Source: Lachnospiraceae bacterium (GTDB lineage: Bacteria; Bacillota_A; Clostridia; Lachnospirales; Lachnospiraceae). From it: 8,464 nt of DNA. The stretch is taken from NCBI GenBank assembly GCA_017542725.1, contig JAFXWR010000087.1, positions 1 to 8,464 of the forward strand, given 5' to 3'. Positions within the stretch are counted from its first letter, which is position 1. Every line of letters starts with the position of its first letter. Shown one piece after another: positions 1-5,352 of the stretch. A program made the translations under genes and the position numbers. Under the pieces are notes generated by a model, which was given only the letters and a program-made list of their open reading frames with translations, was not told the DNA's origin and ran no database searches.

Positions 1-10
1 AAATATAAAT

Positions 11-39
11 GCCAAAGTCCAGTAGGACTTGGCTTTTTT
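11..39 (+). terminator. Intrinsic terminator of an upstream gene
   Basis: The arms GCCAAAGTCC (11-20) and GGACTTGGC (25-33) pair around the loop AGTA with a single bulged A. A run of six T follows (34-39). This is the classic shape of a rho-independent terminator for a plus-strand gene that ends before the window. It separates that gene from the downstream paralogous pair, so the pair probably has its own promoter, although I could not identify a convincing one between 40 and 145. Confidence 0.8.
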
Positions 40-55
40 ATTGCAATGGGGCCCA

Positions 56-110
56 ATGTAGGGGACGACATCCTGTCGTCCCTGGGCGGACAAAATGTCC
101 GCCCCTACAT
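56..110. repeat. GC-rich palindromic intergenic element (REP/MITE-like)
   Basis: A 55-base element is closed by a perfect 9-base outer inverted repeat: ATGTAGGGG (56-64) pairs with CCCCTACAT (102-110). Inside lie two perfect hairpins. GGGACGACA (62-70) pairs with TGTCGTCCC (74-82) around TCC, and GGGCGGACA (84-92) pairs with TGTCCGCCC (96-104) around AAA. The outer arms overlap the hairpin bases, so the folds compete. It is far richer in G and C than everything around it. From memory, modules of the form GTAGGGGCGGAC...GTCCGCCCCTAC recur between genes in many clostridial genomes. It carries no coding capacity. Whether it is a mobile REP-like sequence or a transcript-processing or stability element cannot be decided here. 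Confidence 0.8.
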
Positions 111-160
111 CAACACTATAGGTGCGAGTTGCATGAGTGCATATTAGGAGGTATCAGTAG

Positions 161-1972
161 ATGAAAAATGGAGTTATTAAATTGATGAAAAGACTTTTAG
201 CATTTGTGCTGATTTTCATTTTATGTATAGAAACTTTCGCCGCAGCAGTAAGCGATAATGATGGTTCTACTTTTATAACAAAGGCAGAGTTTGATTCACT
301 CAAAAATAACTTTCAAACACAGATTGATCAATATAATACAAGTATTGATGTTAAAATTGATAGTGCAATAGCGGCTTATCTTTCAGGTGTCAAAGTAATT
401 ACTACTGAGTCATTCGAGGTGCCAATTACTAATTATAAGAATATGATGTGGGTTAATGATTTATTATTGAGGCAAAATGTAAGAACTTGGCAGGCAGGTG
501 CAACAACTACTTATACTGATTCGGGTTGGGGATGGAGAAGGACAATTTGGAACAATGTGAGAAATTTAAGAACTAACGGAATGGATTTAAATTCTATATG
601 GCTTTCTGCAGGTAATATGCGTCAGGCATCGTGGCTTTTACACATAACTCCAAATATTGAAAATAATGTAAAATTTGGAGGAAGCGATTATTATAGTAAC
701 AGAATAGATAATCTTGCAGTACCTGTATTTGTTCTTGACTTGCCACTAGTTAATGGTTATAACGTGTTGAAAGACGGACAGAATAAACTCTTTTCGGAGA
801 GTATGTGTGAAATTTACGGAAATATAAATCCTAGATGGGAAGAAGGATATGATTATGAGGATGGTAGTGGTAGAACTACAAATATTTGGGAGGACATTTC
901 AAATTTCGTTACAACTCGCAATACAAGAGCATCTATATCCTCTGATGATAATTATTGGTTGAAAATCGAAGCTAGAGCTATTAATTCTAATTCCGCTTTT
1001 AAGCTTAGTAGTGACGGCGTGAACTATGAACCTAAAGAATGGAATGAAGTGACTGATAGAGATAAATGGACTATATGGCAAAACTTTGATAGCAAAGCTG
1101 GAACTTTTGCACAACCAGCAAGCTGGTTTATTAAAGAAGCAAGAAATTTGAGAAATACAGGTTTTTTAAGTGTTATTGAATGGTTTGATTTAGGGGGTAA
1201 CCCTATGAATATTACAAATAATCGAGGTAATAATTATCAAGCTCGTTTATCTATGGCATATAGAGATCATTATCAAAGGTTTGAAACATTATTAAACGAT
1301 TTTATGCTTGGACAAAATTCAACACAAATTTGCAACGTAGGAAATCAGAAAGATGTAGATGAATATTCTGGAAGTACATGGAGATATGACTGGACAAAAT
1401 CTGAATGGGCAAATCTAGATGTGGATTGGGATTTTACTGTTGTTTCTCAACCAAATGCAATTGGGGCATATAAATTACCTGGGGTTGTTATTGGAGATTT
1501 TCAAGTTAGATCGGAAGAGTCAAGTACGATTAAATGGCCACTTTGGCCGAGATTGAGCGTTATGGACTTAAGGCATAGTCAGTATGTGTTAAATAATGTG
1601 CCACTTAAAGTTGGACAGGGCTTACCATTGATAATTAATGTACCAAATAAAGGAGTACTAAAGATGAAATTTAAGTACAGTGTGAAACATCAACAAGAAA
1701 CTGGTACCCCTTCACAAAAGGCAAAAATTTATGTTAAGAAGAACGACTTCACAACAAATGTTAGTAGTGATTATTATGAAAATCAAGCAACCGCAACTAC
1801 TACTGAAGGTTCATTAAATGGATATGTGATGGAGACTAATAATACGCTTGAATTTTCAATACCTGTTAAAAAAGAGGATTCTGTGTGGATGCGATTATCG
1901 CCATATAGCACAGAACCAGATGACCTTTATGCCACTATTGATAGTATTCAAATGCAGATCGAAGCAGAATAA
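161..1972 (+). CDS. Exported Trp-rich protein of unknown function, paralog A
   Basis: This 603-residue protein is of unknown function. The start is fixed by AGGAGG at 146-151, nine bases before the ATG. Residues 1-29 form a signal peptide: basic start, hydrophobic core LLAFVLIFIL, and cleavage probably near A27-A29. The mature chain opens with VSDNDGSTF, then a heptad-like helical stretch (about 38-72) ending AIAAYLSG, likely a short coiled coil. The body is rich in Trp, Asn and aromatic residues. The last 150 residues begin at IKWPLW (457-462) and look beta-rich, with KAKIYVKKNDF near 522; they could be a sandwich-type binding domain, which is inference. There is no LPXTG motif, C-terminal membrane segment or lipobox. 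A close paralog follows 101 bases after the stop, probably in the same transcript. I recognise the N-terminal pattern from Lachnospiraceae hypothetical proteins but know no function. Confidence 0.93.
   Translation: MKNGVIKLMKRLLAFVLIFILCIETFAAAVSDNDGSTFITKAEFDSLKNNFQTQIDQYNTSIDVKIDSAIAAYLSGVKVITTESFEVPITNYKNMMWVNDLLLRQNVRTWQAGATTTYTDSGWGWRRTIWNNVRNLRTNGMDLNSIWLSAGNMRQASWLLHITPNIENNVKFGGSDYYSNRIDNLAVPVFVLDLPLVNGYNVLKDGQNKLFSESMCEIYGNINPRWEEGYDYEDGSGRTTNIWEDISNFVTTRNTRASISSDDNYWLKIEARAINSNSAFKLSSDGVNYEPKEWNEVTDRDKWTIWQNFDSKAGTFAQPASWFIKEARNLRNTGFLSVIEWFDLGGNPMNITNNRGNNYQARLSMAYRDHYQRFETLLNDFMLGQNSTQICNVGNQKDVDEYSGSTWRYDWTKSEWANLDVDWDFTVVSQPNAIGAYKLPGVVIGDFQVRSEESSTIKWPLWPRLSVMDLRHSQYVLNNVPLKVGQGLPLIINVPNKGVLKMKFKYSVKHQQETGTPSQKAKIYVKKNDFTTNVSSDYYENQATATTTEGSLNGYVMETNNTLEFSIPVKKEDSVWMRLSPYSTEPDDLYATIDSIQMQIEAE
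1715..1904 (+). repeat. Near-identical 3' block shared with paralog B (copy 1)
   Basis: This 190-base stretch inside paralog A aligns without gaps to 3622-3811 in paralog B. By eye I find three mismatches: T/C in the GATTA(T/C)TATG context, and G/A and T/C in the run of Thr codons. Synonymous positions are conserved along with the protein. The 5' parts of the two genes differ much more, so this is not explained by uniform divergence after duplication. A second similar block lies at 1529-1619. Confidence 0.85.
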
Positions 1973-2060
1973 GCGATGTATTAAAATAAATATAATATAT
2001 TTGTCTGAATAGCAAATTTATAAGAGTGGTTTCGGATTGTAAGTTTTTATGCAGTCACGC

Positions 2061-2067
2061 GAGGAGG
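2061..2067 (+). promoter_or_regulatory. Ribosome binding site that sets the start of paralog B
   Basis: GAGGAGG lies six bases before the ATG at 2074. The in-frame ATG at 2026 has no comparable upstream site, and using it would put 16 polar residues (including two Cys) in front of the signal peptide. The start at 2074 gives a normal signal peptide that aligns with that of paralog A. Confidence 0.85.
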
Positions 2068-2073
2068 AACATT

Positions 2074-3879
2074 ATGATAAACGGGAAAAGATTTATTAAG
2101 AGTGGCTTAGCAGTATCGCTTGCGCTAATTTTATGTTTTAATGGTTATGCGGCAATAGTAAGTGATAATGATGGTTCAGCTTTTGTAACAAAGGCTGAAT
2201 TTGATGCGCTTAAAAGTAACTTCAAATCTCAGATTGAACAATATAATGAAAGTATTGATAATAAAATTGATGGAGCAATTGCCGCTTATCTTGCAGGTAT
2301 TAGATTAGTTAATAGTGAGTCATATGAGGTTCCGATAGCTAATTATAAAAGTATGAAGTGGATTAACGATCTATTAATGTGGAACACCCAAAGGACTTGG
2401 GATGCTGGTGCGACAACTAATTATTCTCAATCAGGGTGGGCATGGAGAAGAGCAGCTTGGAGTAATGTGAGAAATATTCGACAAGAAGGTACAGATTTAG
2501 CTTCTACATGGCTTGCCGCAGGCACTAAGCGTCAGACAACGTGGATGATGAATATAAAGCCTAATATTGAAAGTAATACAAAATTTGGAAAAAGTGACTT
2601 TATCAATAATAGACTAGGTAATCGAGCAGTACCTGTACTTGTTTTAGATTTACCACTTATTGATGGCTATAATGTATTGAAGGATGGACAGAATAAACTT
2701 TTTATAGAGAGTATTAGCGAAGTTTATGGAAATATAAATCCTAGATGGGAAGAGGGGTACGAATATCAAAGCGGGAGTGGTGCGACAACTAGAATTTGGA
2801 ATCAAATGCAATATTTTGTCACAACACCTAAAACAAAAGTAATTTTATCTTCTGATAGCGATTATTGGATGAAGCTTGAGGCTAGAGTTGGTCATTATAA
2901 TAATGTATATAAACTTAAATCTGATGGTGTAAACTATGAACCTCGTGAATGGAATGAAATAACTGATGCATATAAATGGACAATATGGCAAAATTTTGAT
3001 AGCAAAGCTGGTACTTTTGCTCAACCAGCGAATTGGTTTGTTAAAGCACCTAGAAGCGAAAGAAACACGGGGTTTATAAGTGTTCTTGAATATCTTGATT
3101 TAGGTGGTGATATTACGGGAATTAATGATAATAAAGGAAATAATTATCGAGCTGAATTATCTGTAGCCTATAGAAATAGTTATCAAATGTATGAAACAAT
3201 ATTAAACGATTTTATGCTTGGGCAAAATTCATCACAGATTTGCAATGTGGGAAATCAAAAAGATGTAGATGAAGTTTCTGGTAGTACATGGAGATATGAT
3301 TGGTCAGATTCTGAATGGGCAGATATGTCAGTAGATTACACTTTTTATGTTAATCCTCAAGCACATGTGATTGATGCATATAAATTATCTGGCCTAACAG
3401 CTGATGATTTTAAATATGTAAGTGAAACACCATGTACAATTAAATGGCCACTTTGGCCTAGATTGAGCGTTATGGACTTAAGGCATAGTCAGTATGTGTT
3501 AAATAATGTGCCACTTAAGGTTGGACAAGGTCTACCTTTGATTGTTAGTGCGTCAAATAATGGTATATTGAAAATGAAATTTAAATATAAAGTAAATGTA
3601 CAAAATGGTTCAAATCCTTCGCAAAAGGCAAAAATTTATGTTAAGAAGAACGACTTCACAACAAATGTTAGTAGTGATTACTATGAAAATCAAGCAACCA
3701 CAACCACTACTGAAGGTTCATTAAATGGATATGTGATGGAGACTAATAATACGCTTGAATTTTCAATACCTGTTAAAAAAGAGGATTCTGTGTGGATGCG
3801 ATTATCGCCATTTGACACAGATCCAAGCGGACTTTATGCAGTTATTGATGACATTCAATTGCAGCTTGAAGCAGAATAA
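2074..3879 (+). CDS. Exported Trp-rich protein of unknown function, paralog B
   Basis: This 601-residue protein is a full-length paralog of the preceding gene, colinear from signal peptide to C-terminus. Residues 1-27 are a signal peptide (MINGKRFIKSG, then core LAVSLALILCF, cleavage near YAA). The mature part starts VSDNDGSAFVTKAEFDALK, followed by the same heptad-like helix ending AIAAYLAG. Blocks matching paralog A include VLDLPL(V/I)(N/D)GYNVLKDGQN, NINPRWEEGY, KWTIWQNFDSKAGTFAQPA, LNDFMLGQNS and ICNVGNQKDVDE. The end repeats IKWPLWPRLSVMDLRH and KKNDFTTNVSSDYYENQA almost unchanged. Sequence between these blocks varies, as expected for a conserved scaffold with differing surface loops. 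No catalytic motif or cell-wall anchor is visible. The intrinsic terminator 32 bases downstream ends the unit. Possible roles are a surface-layer or secreted binding protein; this is inference only. Confidence 0.93.
   Translation: MINGKRFIKSGLAVSLALILCFNGYAAIVSDNDGSAFVTKAEFDALKSNFKSQIEQYNESIDNKIDGAIAAYLAGIRLVNSESYEVPIANYKSMKWINDLLMWNTQRTWDAGATTNYSQSGWAWRRAAWSNVRNIRQEGTDLASTWLAAGTKRQTTWMMNIKPNIESNTKFGKSDFINNRLGNRAVPVLVLDLPLIDGYNVLKDGQNKLFIESISEVYGNINPRWEEGYEYQSGSGATTRIWNQMQYFVTTPKTKVILSSDSDYWMKLEARVGHYNNVYKLKSDGVNYEPREWNEITDAYKWTIWQNFDSKAGTFAQPANWFVKAPRSERNTGFISVLEYLDLGGDITGINDNKGNNYRAELSVAYRNSYQMYETILNDFMLGQNSSQICNVGNQKDVDEVSGSTWRYDWSDSEWADMSVDYTFYVNPQAHVIDAYKLSGLTADDFKYVSETPCTIKWPLWPRLSVMDLRHSQYVLNNVPLKVGQGLPLIVSASNNGILKMKFKYKVNVQNGSNPSQKAKIYVKKNDFTTNVSSDYYENQATTTTTEGSLNGYVMETNNTLEFSIPVKKEDSVWMRLSPFDTDPSGLYAVIDDIQLQLEAE
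3622..3811 (+). repeat. Near-identical 3' block shared with paralog A (copy 2)
   Basis: This is the partner of 1715-1904, offset by 1907 bases with no gaps and three mismatches counted by eye. It encodes the C-terminal region from AKIYVKKNDF to WMRLSP. Similarity drops again after 3811, where YSTEPDDLYATIDS in A corresponds to FDTDPSGLYAVIDD in B. Confidence 0.85.
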
Positions 3880-3911
3880 AAGATGTAATAAGATAAATAC
3901 AAAGTTAATTA

Positions 3912-3940
3912 AGCGGCAGGTGACTGCCGCTATTTTTATT
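3912..3940 (+). terminator. Intrinsic terminator of the paralog pair
   Basis: A perfect 8-base stem, AGCGGCAG (3912-3919) with CTGCCGCT (3924-3931), closes the loop GTGA and is followed by ATTTTTATT. It lies 32 bases after the stop codon of paralog B. No comparable structure lies in the 101 bases between A and B, where only a weak AT-only hairpin occurs. The two genes therefore probably share a transcript ending here. Confidence 0.9.
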
Positions 3941-4005
3941 AAAATGCATATTGAAATAGTACTCAATATTAGATAAAATAATAAGGCACAATTTTGGAGG
4001 TAAAG

Positions 4006-4050
4006 ATGGACGGGTTTTTATTTTGGTTTTTCTTTGCTGTAGTTGGGTAG
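4006..4050 (+). CDS. 14-residue hydrophobic mini-ORF, possible remnant of a membrane protein
   Basis: GGAGG at 3996-4000 lies five bases before an ATG that opens MDGFLFWFFFAVVG and then TAG. The ribosome binding site is far better than that of the next ORF. The peptide looks like the first half of a transmembrane segment, so the simplest reading is a membrane-protein gene truncated by a nonsense mutation or frameshift. The frame continues past TAG (4048) as YAKYYWCVHI, then TAA (4081), then runs into the ORF starting at 4102. The +1 frame over 4052-4117 reads MRSIIGVFIYKK..MCSQCETF, and its CxxC pair suggests a second broken piece. A genuine small hydrophobic peptide cannot be excluded. Confidence 0.35.
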   Translation: MDGFLFWFFFAVVG

Positions 4051-4101
4051 TATGCGAAGTATTATTGGTGTGTTCATATATAAGAAATTTATGTGCTCAC
4101 A

Positions 4102-4608
4102 ATGCGAGACTTTTTAATAGAAAATTTATTCAAGCAACAGTTAATTTGCCTAAGAAGATCCAACCTTCAAGAAAAATATTTTACCACTGAAATTACAAAG
4201 TTGAGTAATCCTGCTATAGTATTAAATGACATACAATTAGAGAAGGATACTCAAAGAATTATGCAAAATAATAAACATAGTGGTGACATTGTTGTAATAT
4301 CAGAGAATGCTGTATATGTAGAAGATATAAATAAAACATTTCCAATAGCAATTAGTATTAAAGGAAACTCAAATAAAGGGATCTATGAAGGAATTAAGAA
4401 AAACAATCATTTGATTACTATTTTTGGACATGATAATATTGAGAATACTATTTGTGAGGCGGTAAAGAATAATTATATATTATATTATGACAAAGAAAAA
4501 ATTCAAGAGATGAACCAGTTTACGGGAAAATCTCTTTCCAATGCTTTGTCATCTCTTGAATCTAATACTATTATACAAAAATACACTAAAAATGTCAAAT
4601 TATTATAG
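4102..4608 (+). CDS. Unrecognised 168-residue protein, possibly 5'-truncated
   Basis: I do not recognise this protein. It starts at ATG 4102 (MRDFLIENLFKQQ); GTG at 4093 would add three residues. Neither start has a convincing ribosome binding site. The chain is hydrophilic, rich in Asn, Lys and Ile, and has no signal peptide or membrane segment, so it is probably cytoplasmic, unlike the other protein genes here. The middle looks like alternating strands and helices (GDIVVISENAVYVEDIN, then PIAISIKGNS, then HLITIFGHDNIENTICEAV). The frame is shared with the mini-ORF at 4006 but interrupted by stops at 4048 and 4081. It may be the surviving 3' part of a longer gene. The integrase remnant about 60 bases downstream supports reading this stretch as mobile-element debris. 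No terminator is visible after the stop. Confidence 0.5.
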   Translation: MRDFLIENLFKQQLICLRRSNLQEKYFTTEITKLSNPAIVLNDIQLEKDTQRIMQNNKHSGDIVVISENAVYVEDINKTFPIAISIKGNSNKGIYEGIKKNNHLITIFGHDNIENTICEAVKNNYILYYDKEKIQEMNQFTGKSLSNALSSLESNTIIQKYTKNVKLL

Positions 4609-4662
4609 TTAGTGAATGTATAAACTTATATAGGCAAATAAAAATTTGATATGTAAAAGTTA

Positions 4663-4864
4663 ACTGAAAAACGCAAATACTATTTGATAGTTTAATGCAA
4701 GTTTAGAAGAATATTTAAATAGTAGATCTGACGATAATCCTGCACTCTTTGTTACATTAGATAAACCATATTATAGACTAAAAATTAGTGGAGTTGAGAT
4801 AAGAGTAAGAGAATTGGGAAGAAAGCTCAATGTTAAAGTTTCTCATAGAAAATTGATGACTTAA
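4663..4864 (+). pseudogene. C-terminal remnant of a tyrosine recombinase (phage-type integrase)
   Basis: Positions 4691-4864 read FNASLEEYLNSRSDDNPALF, then VTLDKPYYRLKISGVEIRVR and ELGRKLN, before ending VKVSHRKLMT and TAA. This matches, from memory, the stretch of XerC/XerD-like tyrosine recombinases between the central catalytic Arg and the HxxR box, where one expects LNS.RTDDNPALFVTL and VHPHKFRRT. The start is broken: 4663-4686 in another frame reads TEKRKYYL, like the usual TGKGNKER.YYF preceding this part, and is joined by a frameshift plus a TAG at 4688. The end is also broken, with SHRKLMT in place of the HPHKFRRT box and no downstream catalytic His or Tyr. The N-terminal domains are absent. 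It is a dead fragment that marks a former integration or transposition event. Confidence 0.75.
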
Positions 4865-5352
4865 ACCTTCAAATTCTAATTTGTTTGATAGGTTGATACC
4901 TATATGTAAGGTGCTTGAAAAAGAATAAAAGGGACACAATTAAATTATGGAAATGCTTGGGATGGTGGGGGTGGGTGAATCAGAAAGAATATATTCATCA
5001 ACCACAAGTGTTAATATAAATGTTGATGATAGTAATAAAGTGCTGTGGATTATGGATAATGCAACAGCATTTTTTTTGACAAATTTGCAAACTTGTACAA
5101 TTTTGTGCAAAATAGCTATTTTCAGTAGTAGCAATTTATTAATAAAATATTAAGATTTGGCAAAAATGTTTGATTATTTAAGAGATTTTTTGTATCATAT
5201 AATAATAATTAAAATACGCAAGTTATGTGCATTTGGTTTATTTGTGCAGCATTTTTGTGGAGAGCAAGATAAAAGTGCTAATTTTGCTGTGGAAAATTTA
5301 GTGCGGAAATAAAATTATTATTAATAGATTGTTGAAAATAGAGGAGGTAATT
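4865..5352. other. Long mostly non-coding stretch upstream of the giant surface gene
   Basis: No convincing gene fills this interval. It holds a small hairpin ATAGGT-TGAT-ACCTAT (4888-4903) without a T-run, a doubtful 68-codon ORF (4947-5153), and promoter-like words. TATAAT at 5198-5203 is a perfect -10 hexamer but has no good -35 at 16-18 bases. TTGACA at 5076-5081 is a perfect -35, with TACAAT at 5096-5101 only 14 bases downstream, which is too close. A stem AGCAAGAT (5263-5270) with ATTTTGCT (5281-5288) falls in the probable leader of the next gene. Its transcript start is probably here, but I cannot fix it. Confidence 0.5.
4947..5153 (+). CDS. Doubtful 68-residue ORF or gene fragment
   Basis: The frame reads MEMLGMVGVGESERIYSS, then VNINVDDSNKVLWIMDNATA, and ends in a Cys- and Ile-containing tail. 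The central part has protein-like composition, but the tail looks like translated non-coding DNA. The only purine-rich site (AAGGG, 4929-4933) is 13 bases from the ATG, too far to be good. It lies between an integrase remnant and a surface gene, in a stretch with other broken coding pieces. A fragment of a lost gene is more likely than an active one. I do not recognise a family. Confidence 0.2.
   Translation: MEMLGMVGVGESERIYSSTTSVNINVDDSNKVLWIMDNATAFFLTNLQTCTILCKIAIFSSSNLLIKY

Noticed and set aside
899..1114. Minus-strand 71-codon open frame inside paralog A
   Set aside because: It lies fully inside a confident gene on the other strand, has no ribosome binding site and no recognisable content.
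2026..2073. N-terminal extension of paralog B from the ATG at 2026
   Set aside because: It has no ribosome binding site, would put a polar segment before the signal peptide, and has no counterpart in paralog A. The ATG at 2074 has a near-ideal site.
3755..3976. Plus-strand 73-codon frame overlapping the 3' end of paralog B
   Set aside because: It is an out-of-frame shadow of paralog B that runs through the strong terminator at 3912-3940.
4102..4608. Restriction-endonuclease-like fold suggested by GDIVVI followed by ISIKG
   Set aside because: The spacing loosely recalls PD-(D/E)xK nucleases, but the acidic residue expected two positions before the Lys is Ser, so the resemblance is too weak to name a function.
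5076..5101. Promoter with TTGACA and TACAAT
   Set aside because: The hexamers are good individually, but only 14 bases separate them, too few for a normal vegetative promoter.
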